Assembly (NCBI GenBank): GCA_017305055.1
Contig: JAFKMZ010000062.1
Span: 1-34,259 of the forward strand
DNA from: Lysobacterales bacterium
GTDB lineage: Bacteria; Pseudomonadota; Gammaproteobacteria; Xanthomonadales; Rhodanobacteraceae
DNA: 34,259 nt
Direction of reading: 5' to 3'
Positions 17,330-26,604 of the stretch are shown here, piece by piece (the first letter of the stretch is position 1; each line of letters begins with the position of its first letter). The notes under the pieces are model-generated. The model had not been told where the DNA came from. It was given only the letters and a program-made list of their open reading frames with translations, and did not search any database. The position numbers and the translations under genes were made by a program.

Positions 17330-18550
17330 ATGGCTTTCAATATTGCACTCAGCGGACTCAATGCCGCGTCCAAGGATCTCGAGGTCACCGCCAACAACAT
17401 CGCGAACACCGGGACCACGGGCTTCAAGGGGTCGCGTGCCGAGTTTGCCGAGCTGTTCAACGCGGCCGGCCCGAATCTCAGTTCCAGCCAGGTCGGCAGC
17501 GGTGTGCGCCTGACCAACGTGGCCCAGCAGTTCAAGGCCGGCAACATCGAGACCACCAACAACAGCCTGGATTTCGCGATCAGCGGCGACGGCTTCTTCA
17601 CCATCCGCGATGCCACCGGTTTCTCCTACACGCGCGCTGGTGCCTTCCGTCAGGACCCGAACGGTTACGTGACCAATGCCAACGGCCAGCGGCTGCAGGT
17701 GTATCCGCCAACCAACGGTGGCACCTTCGACACCAGTACCCTCGCCGACCTGCAGCTGGTCACGGCGCAGAACGCGGCGCAGGCCTCGACCAAGGTGGCC
17801 ATGGCGCTCAACCTGCCGTCCAACGCCACGGCGCCGGCCAATCCGTTCGACCCGGCCGACGCGCTGAGCTACAACCAGTCCACCCCGTTCACCGTCTACG
17901 ACTCGCTTGGCGCGACGCATACCGGCGTGGTGTATTTCGTCAAGGACGCCGCCGCCAACACGTGGAACGCCCACCTGTATGTGGACGGTGTCTCCGCCGG
18001 TGCGTCGCAGCAGATCAGCTTCACCAGCGCGGGCGCCCTGGACACCCCGGCCACCGGCCAGCTCGCATTTGGGGCGATGACCGTCAGCCCGGGCGCCGAT
18101 CCCCTGGCGCTGAACCTGGACATGACCAAGGCGACCCAGTTCGGCAATGCATACGTCGCCAGCGCGATCAATCCGGACGGCTATCCGACCGGCATCCTGT
18201 CCAGCATCGACATCAACAGCCAGGGCATCGTGCAGGCCAAGTTCTCCAACGGCGAGACCACCTCGCTGGGGCAGATAGCGCTGGCGCGCTTTGCCAACCA
18301 GCAGGGCCTGCGTCAGCTGGACAACACGAACTGGGCGGCGTCCTACGATTCCGGCGTGCCGGTCATGGGCGCTGCCGGCACCGGCATGTACGGCGCGGTG
18401 CAGTCGGGCGCGCTGGAGGCGTCGAACACCGCCGACGTCACCGCTGACCTGGTGAACCTGATCAAGGCCCAGCGCAACTACCAGGCCAACGCCCAGGTGA
18501 TTTCCGCCGACGACAAGCTCACCCAGACCGTCATCAACATCGGCCGCTGA
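17330..18550 (+). CDS. flgE: Flagellar hook protein FlgE
   Basis: FlgE builds the hook, the flexible joint between rod and filament. The 406-residue protein has the axial-family N-terminus (MAFNIALSGLNAASKDLEVT, then NNIANTGTTGFKGSRAEF). A variable middle domain follows (about 150-310). The conserved C-terminal helix is ALEASNTADVTADLVNLIKA with QRNYQANAQVI. An AAGAGGAA ribosome site precedes the ATG. Length is normal for this family. Confidence 0.97.
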   Translation: MAFNIALSGLNAASKDLEVTANNIANTGTTGFKGSRAEFAELFNAAGPNLSSSQVGSGVRLTNVAQQFKAGNIETTNNSLDFAISGDGFFTIRDATGFSYTRAGAFRQDPNGYVTNANGQRLQVYPPTNGGTFDTSTLADLQLVTAQNAAQASTKVAMALNLPSNATAPANPFDPADALSYNQSTPFTVYDSLGATHTGVVYFVKDAAANTWNAHLYVDGVSAGASQQISFTSAGALDTPATGQLAFGAMTVSPGADPLALNLDMTKATQFGNAYVASAINPDGYPTGILSSIDINSQGIVQAKFSNGETTSLGQIALARFANQQGLRQLDNTNWAASYDSGVPVMGAAGTGMYGAVQSGALEASNTADVTADLVNLIKAQRNYQANAQVISADDKLTQTVINIGR

Positions 18551-18576
18551 CGGCTGACCAGGACAGCGAGGTAGCC

Positions 18577-19317
18577 ATGGATCGTTCAATGTATGTAGCC
18601 ATGACCGGCGCCACGCAGACCATGCGGGCGCAGGCCGAGGTGGCGCACAACCTGGCCAATGCCGACACCGTCGGCTTCAAGGCGCAGATGTCCGCGTTCC
18701 AGCCGCTGGCGGTGCAGGGCCCGGGGCTGGCCACGCGCGTCAACGGCGTGGCGTTCGGCGAGGGTGTGGACTTGCGCCAGGGCGGGCAGATCGACACCGG
18801 GCGCACGCTGGACATCGCCGTGCAGGGCAACGGCTGGATCGCCGTGCAGGGTGCCGATGGCGCCGAGGGCTATACCCGTGCGGGCGACCTGCGCCTGACC
18901 GCCGACGGCATGCTCACCGACGCGCGCGGGAATCTCGTGCTGGGTGACGGCGGCCCGATCAGCGTGCCACAAAGCACGCAGGTTTCGATTGGCAGCGACG
19001 GCACGATCTCGGCCATCCCCATGGGGCAGACCCCGAATACCGTGTCCGCAGTGGGCCGCATCAAGCTGGTCAACCCGCCCGCCGGCGAGCTCAGCATGGG
19101 TACGGACGGGCTGATGCACCTGGCCGGCGGCGCGACCGCCAGCGCCGACCCGGCGGTGAGCATCAAGTCCGGCGCACTGGAATCGAGCAACGTCAATCCA
19201 TCGAAGATGCTGGTGCAGATGATCGAACTGTCGCGCCAGTACGAATTGCAGGTGCGCGGACTGAAGGGCGCGGACGAGAACGCGCAGGCAGCCACCAGGT
19301 TGCTGCAGGTGACCTGA
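18577..19317 (+). CDS. flgF: Flagellar proximal rod protein FlgF
   Basis: The 246-residue product starts [20 protein letters not shown], followed by [18 protein letters not shown], which distinguishes FlgF from FlgG in this axial family. It has the beta-rich FlgF/G middle ([14 protein letters not shown]-type strand near residues 68-90) and ends in a C-terminal helix, [20 protein letters not shown]. It contributes the proximal rod between FlgC and FlgG. A 46-base gap with a hairpin separates it from flgG. Confidence 0.95.
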   Translation: MDRSMYVAMTGATQTMRAQAEVAHNLANADTVGFKAQMSAFQPLAVQGPGLATRVNGVAFGEGVDLRQGGQIDTGRTLDIAVQGNGWIAVQGADGAEGYTRAGDLRLTADGMLTDARGNLVLGDGGPISVPQSTQVSIGSDGTISAIPMGQTPNTVSAVGRIKLVNPPAGELSMGTDGLMHLAGGATASADPAVSIKSGALESSNVNPSKMLVQMIELSRQYELQVRGLKGADENAQAATRLLQVT

Positions 19318-19332
19318 GCCCCATCACGCAAC

Positions 19333-19348
19333 GGGCGTAAAGACGCCC
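19333..19348 (+). other. Small perfect hairpin in the flgF-flgG gap
   Basis: GGGCGT and ACGCCC pair perfectly around an AAAG loop, 15 bases before the flgG ATG and just ahead of its ribosome site (GGAG, 19353-19356). It may affect mRNA processing or set translation of flgG, whose product is needed in larger amounts than the proximal rod proteins. Confidence 0.45.
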
Positions 19349-19363
19349 ATACGGAGCAAGCCA

Positions 19364-20149
19364 ATGTTTTCCTCATTGTGGGTAGCCAAGACCGGACTCG
19401 ATGCGCAGCAGACGCGCATGGACGTCATCTCCAACAACCTGGCCAACGCCAACACCACCGGCTTCAAGAGCTCGCGTGCCTCGTTCCAGGATCTGATCTA
19501 CCAGAACCTGGCCCAGCCCGGCGCGCAGACCACCGAGCAGACCCAGGCCCCGTCGGGACTGATGCTGGGCACCGGCGTGCGCGTGGTCGGCAGCGAGAAG
19601 CTGTTCACGCAGGGCAATATCGAGCAGACCGGCAACGCGCTGGACGTGGCGATCCAGGGCCGCGGCTTCCTGCAGGTGACCATGCCGGACGGGTCCATCT
19701 CGTATACCCGCGACGGCTCGCTGCACCTGGACCAGAACGGCCAGATCGTCACCGCCGACGGCTATGCGCTCAGCCCGACCATTGCCGTGCCGCCCAGCTC
19801 GCAAAGCATCACGATCGGCAACGATGGCACGGTCAGCGTCAGCGTGGCCGGCCAGGCTGCCCCGCAGCAGATCGGCACGCTGCAACTGGCGGACTTCATC
19901 AACCCGGCGGGCCTGCAGCCCACGGGCAACAACCTGTACGTCGAGACCGCTTCCAGCGGCTCACCGCAGATTGGCCAGCCAGGCCTGAACGGCCTGGGCA
20001 CGCTTGCCTCGGGCGCGCTGGAAAGCTCCAACGTCAACGTGGTCGAGCAGATGGTCGACATGATCCAGACCCAGCGCACCTACGAGATGAATTCGAAGGC
20101 AGTGTCGGCGGCCGACTCGATGCTGCAGTACCTGACCCACAACACGTGA
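19364..20149 (+). CDS. flgG: Flagellar distal rod protein FlgG
   Basis: FlgG forms the distal rod that crosses the periplasm. The 261-residue protein starts [20 protein letters not shown], with [19 protein letters not shown]. The FlgG-specific insert near 45-65 ([14 protein letters not shown]) is present and stiffens the rod relative to the hook. The C-terminal helix ([20 protein letters not shown]) is intact. The length is typical, and the gene lies directly before flgH, whose ring surrounds this rod. Confidence 0.97.
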   Translation: MFSSLWVAKTGLDAQQTRMDVISNNLANANTTGFKSSRASFQDLIYQNLAQPGAQTTEQTQAPSGLMLGTGVRVVGSEKLFTQGNIEQTGNALDVAIQGRGFLQVTMPDGSISYTRDGSLHLDQNGQIVTADGYALSPTIAVPPSSQSITIGNDGTVSVSVAGQAAPQQIGTLQLADFINPAGLQPTGNNLYVETASSGSPQIGQPGLNGLGTLASGALESSNVNVVEQMVDMIQTQRTYEMNSKAVSAADSMLQYLTHNT

Positions 20150-20157
20150 GAGCGGTG

Positions 20158-20847
20158 ATGACGCACAACGCGGTTCATCTGCTTTTTCTGCTTGGCGCGC
20201 TGGCCTTCCTGGGCGGTTGCGCGAGCGGCCCTGGCGTGCGCGGCGACGATGCGCAATGGGCGCCCACGCCGCCGCCCGAGCCGGCCGTCCAGACGGCCGC
20301 GTCCGATGGCGCGATCTACCATGACACCCAGGGCATGGAGCTGTTCAACGATCCGCGCGCGCACCGCGCCGGCGACATCCTCACCGTGGTGCTGGTGGAA
20401 AGCACGCAGGCGACCAAGAAGGCCTCGACCACCACGGCCAAGACCGACAAGGCGAACATTGGCGCCCCGACCCTGCTCGGCCAGGCCCTCAGCGTCAATG
20501 GCAAGCCAGGCACCATCGGCCTGGACGGCGAGCGCAGCTTCGATGGCAGCGGTTCGAGCAGCCAGAGCAACCAGTTGACCGGGCAGATCACGGTCACCGT
20601 GGCCCAGCGCCTGTCCAACGGCAATCTCGTGATCCGCGGCGAGAAGTGGCTGACCATCAACCAGGGCCAGGAACTGGTGCGGATTTCCGGGATCGTGCGC
20701 CCGCAGGACATTGGCCAGGACAACACGGTGCCCTCGACGCGCGTCGCCGATGCCCGCATCGGCTACACCGGCCGCGGCACGCTGGCCGACGCGAACACGC
20801 GCGGCTGGCTCTCGCGCTTCTTCAATTCCAAGTGGATGCCATTCTGA
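20158..20847 (+). CDS. flgH: Flagellar L-ring lipoprotein FlgH
   Basis: FlgH forms the L-ring bushing in the outer membrane. The ATG at 20158, 8 bases after the flgG stop, gives a 229-residue protein. It has a lipoprotein signal and an LGGC lipobox (Cys21). Family landmarks are [50 protein letters not shown] and the C-terminal '[15 protein letters not shown]'. The stop overlaps the flgI start by one base. Confidence 0.96.
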   Translation: MTHNAVHLLFLLGALAFLGGCASGPGVRGDDAQWAPTPPPEPAVQTAASDGAIYHDTQGMELFNDPRAHRAGDILTVVLVESTQATKKASTTTAKTDKANIGAPTLLGQALSVNGKPGTIGLDGERSFDGSGSSSQSNQLTGQITVTVAQRLSNGNLVIRGEKWLTINQGQELVRISGIVRPQDIGQDNTVPSTRVADARIGYTGRGTLADANTRGWLSRFFNSKWMPF

Positions 20848-22106
20848 TGGACACGTATGCATCGTCCGCTGCCCCGATGGGGGCCCGCCCGCCCGCAAGG
20901 ACCGCTTTCCGTCCGCGGGCGCTGCGCCCGTCGCGGCATCCCGGGCAGAAGGCATCGCCCGCTGACAATGGGCTTGTGCCGCCCGCCAGCGGGCTTCTGC
21001 AGAAGCTGGCGCTGACCATGCTGGTGGCGCTGTGCCTGCTCGCCGCGTTGCCGGCGCACGCCGACAAGGTGCGCGACCTCGTGCAGGTGGGTGGCGTGCG
21101 CAGCAACCAGTTGATCGGCTACGGCCTCGTGGTTGGCCTGGACGGCAGCGGCGACCAGACCACGCAGGCGCCGTTCACCACGCAGAGCCTGGAAAACATG
21201 CTGCAGCAGTTCGGCATCACCGTGCCGCCGAACGCGCGGCCGCAGCTCAAGAACGCCGCCGCGGTGGTGGTCACCGCCGACCTGCCGCCGTTCGCCAAAC
21301 CGGGCCAGACGATCGACGTGACCGTGGCCTCGATCGGCAATGCCAAGAGCATCCGTGGCGGCCAGCTGCTGATGACGCCGCTGAAAGGCGCCGACGGCAA
21401 CGTCTATGCCATGGCCCAGGGCAGCGTCATCGTCGGCGGCGTGAGCGCGCAGGGCAAGAGCGGGTCCAGCGTGCAGGTGAACATTTCCGCCAGTGGGCGC
21501 ATTCCCGAGGGCGCCTCGGTGGAGCGCACGGTGTCCTCGTCGTTTGCCTCCGGCAACGGCGACCTGATGCTGAACCTGAATACGGCCGACTTCACCACGG
21601 CCGGGCGCATCGCCACCGCCATCAACAATGCCTATGGGGCTGGTACGGCACGTGCGGTGGACGGCGGCTCGGTGTCCGTGCGTGGCCCGCAGGATCCGGC
21701 TCAGAAGGTGGAATGGCTGGGCGCGATCCAGAACATCGAGGTGCAGCCCGGCGATGCGCCGGCACGCGTGGTGGTCAATTCGCGTACCGGCACGGTCGTG
21801 ATCGGTTCGGATGTGCGCGTCACCGCCGCTGCCGTGGCCCACGGTGCGATCCAGGTCACCATCAGCGAGCAGCCGATGGTCAGCCAGCCGGCGCCGTTCA
21901 GCCGCGGGCAGACCGCGGTGGTGCCCAGCAGCAGCGTGCAGGTCAGCGAGGACGGCGCGCACATGTTCAAGTTCGGGCCGGGGGTGAGCCTGGATTCGAT
22001 CGTGCGCGCGGTGAACCAGGTGGGCGCGACGCCGAGCGACCTCATCTCGATCCTGCAGGCGCTCAAGCAGGCCGGTGCGCTGCACGCGCAACTGGTCGTG
22101 ATCTGA
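20847..22106 (+). CDS. flgI: Flagellar P-ring protein FlgI
   Basis: FlgI forms the periplasmic P-ring around the rod, with FlgA as its chaperone. From the ATG at 20847 the product is 419 residues, with 52 residues before the hydrophobic core of the signal peptide. Cleavage is likely after A72, before [20 protein letters not shown], the family's mature start. Such a long N-terminal region is unusual. Internal starts at 20976 (GTG) or 21018 (ATG) would give a normal signal, although the 20847 start is coupled to flgH by TGATG. The mature part is complete through '[21 protein letters not shown]'. Confidence 0.93.
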   Translation: MDTYASSAAPMGARPPARTAFRPRALRPSRHPGQKASPADNGLVPPASGLLQKLALTMLVALCLLAALPAHADKVRDLVQVGGVRSNQLIGYGLVVGLDGSGDQTTQAPFTTQSLENMLQQFGITVPPNARPQLKNAAAVVVTADLPPFAKPGQTIDVTVASIGNAKSIRGGQLLMTPLKGADGNVYAMAQGSVIVGGVSAQGKSGSSVQVNISASGRIPEGASVERTVSSSFASGNGDLMLNLNTADFTTAGRIATAINNAYGAGTARAVDGGSVSVRGPQDPAQKVEWLGAIQNIEVQPGDAPARVVVNSRTGTVVIGSDVRVTAAAVAHGAIQVTISEQPMVSQPAPFSRGQTAVVPSSSVQVSEDGAHMFKFGPGVSLDSIVRAVNQVGATPSDLISILQALKQAGALHAQLVVI

Positions 22107-22124
22107 GTTGCCGGACGCCCACCC

Positions 22125-23252
22125 ATGACGCCGCCCATCGTCAATGCGCCCGCGCTGGATACCTGGACCAACCTGTCCGGGTTCCAGCAATTGCGCGCCG
22201 AAGCCGGCCGCGATGGTGGCAAGGCCGCGCTGCCCGTGGTGGCCAGGCAGTTCGAGGCGATCTTCACGCAGATGATGCTGAAGTCGATGCGCGAGGCGAA
22301 TGCCAGCATCGGCAGCGGTTATGCCGACAGTGACGCCGGCAACAGTTATCAGGACATGGCCGACCATCAGCTCGCGCTGACCCTGGCCAATGGCACGAAC
22401 GGCCTGGGCATTGCGCAGATGCTGATACGCCAACTCGGTGGCAGGGAGCAGCCCGAGCCGCCGGCGGATGCCACCGCGCCGGGCACGGCGTTGTCGGGTA
22501 CGGCCGCGATCACCAACGCCAATGTGCGTGCCTTGCTGCAACTTGGCGCGGCGCCTGGCACCGATGCTGCCGGAAGCAGTCCAACCGGCGCGCTGGCGGC
22601 GTTGTCCACGGGTGCGACAGCGACCGACGCCGACCGCTCGCCGTGGTCCGGCCTGCTGGACAGCCTGGGCGCGGCCGGCCAGAGCGGCGTGCTCGGCAGC
22701 TTTGCCCAAGGGGTGGCGGGAACCGCCAGCGTGGCGGCCAAACTGCTGCCAGGTGGTGACCCCGCGGGATTCGTCCGCGCCCTGGCGCCGCACGCCCGGG
22801 CCGCCGCCGCCAAGCTGGGGGTGTCACCGCGTGCGCTGCTGGCGCAGGCGGCGCTGGAAACCGGCTGGGGCCAGCACCTGCCCAGCCATGGCGACGGCAG
22901 CAGCAGCAACAACCTCTTTGGCATCAAGGCCGGCAGCAGCTGGGATGGCGACCGTGTCAGCGTGCCGACCCTGGAATACGAGAACGGCGTGGCCGTGCGG
23001 CGGCGCGACCAGTTCCGCGCCTATGCGTCCCCGGCCGCCTCGTTTGCCGATTACGCGGACCTGCTCAGGGACAACCCGCGGTATGCGGGCGCGCTGGGCA
23101 AGGGTGAGAACGTCGCCGGCTTCGCCCATGCCCTGGTGCGCGGAGGCTACGCCACCGATCCGGCCTACGCGGCCAAGATCACGGCGATCGCCAACAGTCC
23201 GCAGATGCGCGAGGCGCTGGCCGCGCTGCAGGCTGCCGGGAGCCCGCCATGA
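22125..23252 (+). CDS. flgJ: Flagellar rod cap and muramidase FlgJ
   Basis: FlgJ caps the rod and cuts a hole in peptidoglycan. The 375-residue product is the two-domain form. The N-terminal rod-cap domain is about 20-105, with VVARQFEAIFTQMMLKSMRE and NSYQDMADHQLALTLA. A low-complexity Ala/Gly/Thr linker of about 90 residues follows. The C-terminal glucosaminidase-like domain (about 210-370) has AQAALETGWGQHLP, including the likely catalytic Glu, and NNLFGIKA. It is the last gene of the sigma-54-type operon; flgK has its own promoter. Confidence 0.96.
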   Translation: MTPPIVNAPALDTWTNLSGFQQLRAEAGRDGGKAALPVVARQFEAIFTQMMLKSMREANASIGSGYADSDAGNSYQDMADHQLALTLANGTNGLGIAQMLIRQLGGREQPEPPADATAPGTALSGTAAITNANVRALLQLGAAPGTDAAGSSPTGALAALSTGATATDADRSPWSGLLDSLGAAGQSGVLGSFAQGVAGTASVAAKLLPGGDPAGFVRALAPHARAAAAKLGVSPRALLAQAALETGWGQHLPSHGDGSSSNNLFGIKAGSSWDGDRVSVPTLEYENGVAVRRRDQFRAYASPAASFADYADLLRDNPRYAGALGKGENVAGFAHALVRGGYATDPAYAAKITAIANSPQMREALAALQAAGSPP

Positions 23253-23310
23253 GCGTCGCACCCGTGGTGCCGGCGCCATCCATGGTGGGCGCGGCGCGGG
23301 CCACCACCAC

Positions 23311-23337
23311 TCAAGATTTGCGGCCGCGTGCCGCTAA
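23311..23337 (+). promoter_or_regulatory. Sigma-28 (FliA) promoter of flgKL
   Basis: TCAAGATT (23311-23318), an 11-base spacer, and GCCGCTAA (23330-23337) closely match the sigma-28 consensus. It lies in the 138-base flgJ-flgK gap, 53 bases before the flgK ATG. This would make the hook-filament junction genes late genes, expressed once FlgM has been exported. Confidence 0.87.
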
Positions 23338-23390
23338 GCGGGCTGCCACTGGCGCGCTGCCGGTGACTCCGCGTGCATCGAGGACGATCC

Positions 23391-25265
23391 ATGGCTGACA
23401 TGCTTTCCACCGGGGTATCCGGGCTGCTGGCCGCGCAGGTCGGCATGGGCACCGTGAGCCACAACGTGGCCAACGTGAACACCGCCGGCTACAGCCGCCA
23501 GCTGGTGAGCTTCGGTGCACGCGCGCCGGAATGGCAGGGCGGCTTCTATATCGGCACGGGCGTGGACACCATGGCGGTGCAGCGCGCGTACAGCCAGTTC
23601 CTCAACAACTCGCTGTGGTCGGCGGCCGCCGGACAGGGCCGCGCCGACACCATGGCCAGCCTGACCACGCAGATCAACAGCCAGGTATCCGGCAGCACCA
23701 ACCTGCAGACCGCGCTCGACAGCTTTTACGGCGCCGTGCAGGACATGGCCAACGCGCCAGCCGACGCCGCCTCGCGCCAGGCCGTGCTGGCCCGCGCCGG
23801 GGCGCTGGCCAGCACCTTCACCTCGCTCTCCGGGCAGTTCAGCCAGCTTGCCGGCCAGGTCAAGCAGCAGTTGGGCGAGACGGTCGATTCAATCAATTCC
23901 GACAGCGCCGCCATCGCGAAATTGAACGGGCTGATCCGCACCGCCGCCGGCAACAACGGCATGCCGCCAGCCGACCTGCTCGACCAGCGCGATGCGCTGG
24001 TGAAAAAGCTGGCCGGCGAAGTGGGCATCAGCGTCGTGCCGCAAACCGACAACACGCTCAATATCTACGTCGGCAATGGCCAGGCCCTGGTCACCAACGC
24101 CGAGGCGCATGCACTGGGTACGGCGCCGAACCAATACGATGCGACGCGCGTCGACATCGTCGGTTCGGGTGGCAGCGTGATCAGCGGCCGCATTGGCGGT
24201 GGCACGCTGGGCGCGCTGCTGGATTTCCGCGGCAACGTGCTGGATCCGGCGCAGACCCAGCTGGGCCGTGCGGCCCAGGCCATGGCCGCCACGTTCAATG
24301 CGCAGCAGGCACAGGGTGCGGACCTGCAGGGTGCGATCGGCGGGCCGATGTTCAGCGTCGCCGGGCCAGTCGTGCAGGCTGCCAGCGGCAATGGCGGCAG
24401 CGGCACGCTGGACGCCACGATCACCGACCTCGGCACCTTGACCGGCAAGGACTACGTGCTGCGCTACGACGGCAGCGCCTGGGCCTTGCAGGACACCAGT
24501 GGTGCCAGCGTGGCGATGACCGGCACCGGCACGGCGGGCGACCCGTTCCGCGCGGCCGGCCTCAGCCTGGTCGTCGGCGGCGCGGCGGCGCCCGGCGACA
24601 GCTTCCGCGTGCAGCCCAGCCGCAATGCGGCGAGCAGCTTTGCCGTGGTCATGAGCGATCCAAACAAGGTGGCCGCGGCGGCGCCACTGACGGTGAGTCC
24701 CGCCAGCACGAACAGCGGTGCCGCCATACCGGGCTTCGGCGTGGCCGATGGCAGCAACCCCGCGTTCTTCAGCCCCAGCTCGGTCGTGTTTTCCTCGCCC
24801 ACCAGCTACAGCATCGATGGCGGGCCGGCGCAGGTGTACACGCCGGGCACACCGATCACGCACAACGGCTGGAGCCTCAAGCTCGATGGCGCGCCGGCGG
24901 CGGGAGACGCTTTCAGCATCGCCGCCAACACCAATGCGCGCGGCGACAACAGCAATGCGCTGGCACTCGGCAAGGTCGCCAACCAGGGGGTGCTGGATGG
25001 CGGCGCAACCAACGTCGGCCGTGCCTACAGCCAGATGGTCACCCAGATCGGCAGTGCCGGCGCGGTGGCCAGTGCGGACCAGACCACCCAGCAGGCCGTG
25101 TTCAACCAGGCCATGACGGCGCAGCAAAGCGTCTCCGGCGTGAACCTGGACGAGGAGGCGGCCAACCTCGTGCGCTACCAGCAGGCCTACCAGGCCTCGG
25201 CGCAGGTCATCAGCACGGCCAGCACCCTGTTCCAGTCGTTGCTCACCGCCGTGCAGTCGGTCTAG
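23391..25265 (+). CDS. flgK: Hook-filament junction protein 1, FlgK
   Basis: FlgK is the first junction zone between hook and flagellin. I chose the ATG at 23391 (MADMLSTGVSG), with GAGGA 6 bases upstream, over an in-frame GTG at 23373. The 624-residue protein has the N-terminal axial motif SHNVANVNTAGYSRQLVSF. A large Ala/Gly/Ser-rich middle follows (about 180-520), then a C-terminal helix, GVNLDEEAANLVRYQQAYQA. It is a FlgN client. Confidence 0.96.
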   Translation: MADMLSTGVSGLLAAQVGMGTVSHNVANVNTAGYSRQLVSFGARAPEWQGGFYIGTGVDTMAVQRAYSQFLNNSLWSAAAGQGRADTMASLTTQINSQVSGSTNLQTALDSFYGAVQDMANAPADAASRQAVLARAGALASTFTSLSGQFSQLAGQVKQQLGETVDSINSDSAAIAKLNGLIRTAAGNNGMPPADLLDQRDALVKKLAGEVGISVVPQTDNTLNIYVGNGQALVTNAEAHALGTAPNQYDATRVDIVGSGGSVISGRIGGGTLGALLDFRGNVLDPAQTQLGRAAQAMAATFNAQQAQGADLQGAIGGPMFSVAGPVVQAASGNGGSGTLDATITDLGTLTGKDYVLRYDGSAWALQDTSGASVAMTGTGTAGDPFRAAGLSLVVGGAAAPGDSFRVQPSRNAASSFAVVMSDPNKVAAAAPLTVSPASTNSGAAIPGFGVADGSNPAFFSPSSVVFSSPTSYSIDGGPAQVYTPGTPITHNGWSLKLDGAPAAGDAFSIAANTNARGDNSNALALGKVANQGVLDGGATNVGRAYSQMVTQIGSAGAVASADQTTQQAVFNQAMTAQQSVSGVNLDEEAANLVRYQQAYQASAQVISTASTLFQSLLTAVQSV

Positions 25266-25275
25266 GAGATCCCCC

Positions 25276-26478
25276 ATGCGCGTTTCCACCGTCTGGATGC
25301 AGCAGCAGTCCCTGAACACCATGCTCGACCGGCAGAGCAACATTGCCACGCTGAACCAGCAGCTCAGCACCGGCAAGCGCATCACCCAGCCGTCCGACGA
25401 TCCGGTCGGCGCGGCGCGCGCGCTGGACCTCGGCCACCAGATTGCCGATACCGCGCAGTACCAGCGCAACATCACCGCGGCCAATGCGCGCCTCAGCCTG
25501 GAAGACCAGAGCCTGGGCAACGTCACCAACGTGCTGCAGCGCGTGCGTACCCTGGTGCTGCAGGCGGTCAATGGCTCGCAATCCGATGCCACCCGCGGCG
25601 ACATCGCCGCCGAACTGGTGCAGTTGCGCCAGCAGTTGCTCGGTCAGGCCAACAGCCAGGACAGCCAGGGCGAGTACATCTACGCCGGCAACCGCACCGG
25701 CAGCGCACCGTTTGCCACCCAGGGCGCCACCACCTACATGGGCGATGAGGGGCAGCGCATGGTCGCCGCCGGCGCCGGGCTGCAGGTCGCCACCGGCGAC
25801 CCGGGCAGTGCGGTGTTCGCGAACATCCCCACCGGCAACGGCACGTTCACGGTCAGCGCCGGCGCCACCAATGCCGGCAGCGTGGTGGCAGGCGCCACCA
25901 GCGTCAGCGACCCCTCGGCCAGCCCCTCGGCCTGGGATGGCGGCGGCTACAGCATCGTGTTCACGGCGGCCGACGCCTACGAGGTGCGCGACGCCGGCAA
26001 CGTCGTGGTGGACACCGGCAGCTACGACCCGGCCCACGGCGGCACCATCACCTTCCGTGGCGCGCAGCTCGCGCTCACCGGTACGCCGGTCGCGGGCGAC
26101 AGCCTCGCCATTGCGCCGTCCACGAACCAGGACGTGTTCAGTACGCTGCAAAACCTGGTCACCACCCTGCAGATGCCGAACGGTGGCGGCGCGGACATGC
26201 AGAACGCGATGAACGCGCAGCTCATGAACCTCGACCAGGCGATGGGCAACGTGACGCGCACGCGTGGCCTGGTCGGAGCACGCATGAATACGCTCGACCA
26301 GCAGCAGGGCCTGAACAACGACCTCACCCTGCAATACAAGTCCTCGTTGTCCGATGTGCAGGACGTGAACTATTACGACGCGGTCAGCCAGCTCAATGCG
26401 CAGACCACGGCGCTGCAGGCGGCACAACTCACTTTCAGCAAAATGCAGACGTCCAAATTGTTCGATTATTTGCGTTGA
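25276..26478 (+). CDS. flgL: Hook-filament junction protein 3, FlgL
   Basis: FlgL is the second junction protein, on which the filament grows. The 400-residue product starts MRVSTVWMQQQSLNTMLDRQ and has the flagellin-like segment LNQQLSTGKRITQPSDDPVG near residues 28-47. It ends with the flagellin-like C-terminal helix LQAAQLTFSKMQTSKLFDYL. The middle (about 140-270) is a Gly/Ala-rich beta domain. It is 10 bases after flgK and shares its sigma-28 promoter. Confidence 0.96.
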   Translation: MRVSTVWMQQQSLNTMLDRQSNIATLNQQLSTGKRITQPSDDPVGAARALDLGHQIADTAQYQRNITAANARLSLEDQSLGNVTNVLQRVRTLVLQAVNGSQSDATRGDIAAELVQLRQQLLGQANSQDSQGEYIYAGNRTGSAPFATQGATTYMGDEGQRMVAAGAGLQVATGDPGSAVFANIPTGNGTFTVSAGATNAGSVVAGATSVSDPSASPSAWDGGGYSIVFTAADAYEVRDAGNVVVDTGSYDPAHGGTITFRGAQLALTGTPVAGDSLAIAPSTNQDVFSTLQNLVTTLQMPNGGGADMQNAMNAQLMNLDQAMGNVTRTRGLVGARMNTLDQQQGLNNDLTLQYKSSLSDVQDVNYYDAVSQLNAQTTALQAAQLTFSKMQTSKLFDYLR

Positions 26479-26484
26479 CAAGTC

Positions 26485-26511
26485 TCAAGTTTTGGCGTTG
26501 GGGGTCGAAAC
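26485..26511 (+). promoter_or_regulatory. Sigma-28 (FliA) promoter of fliC
   Basis: TCAAGTTT (26485-26492), an 11-base spacer, and GTCGAAAC (26504-26511) fit sigma-28 with exact spacing, in the 126-base gap between flgL and fliC. The leader to the ATG at 26605 is about 85 bases. The -10 element is weaker than at flgM and flgK. Confidence 0.82.
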
Positions 26512-26604
26512 AGTTCACAAGGCGGAAACATCCCAGTTGGACTTCCGCCGGATTGTCAACGCCGACCACAGGTCGGCAACCCAACCCGATCCGGAGATAC
26601 TCCA

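Noticed and set aside
20763-22793. Long minus-strand frame, 676 codons
   Set aside because: Antisense shadow of flgI and flgJ; His/Arg-rich composition typical of shadow frames.
23889-25604. Minus-strand frame, 571 codons
   Set aside because: Antisense shadow of flgK and flgL.
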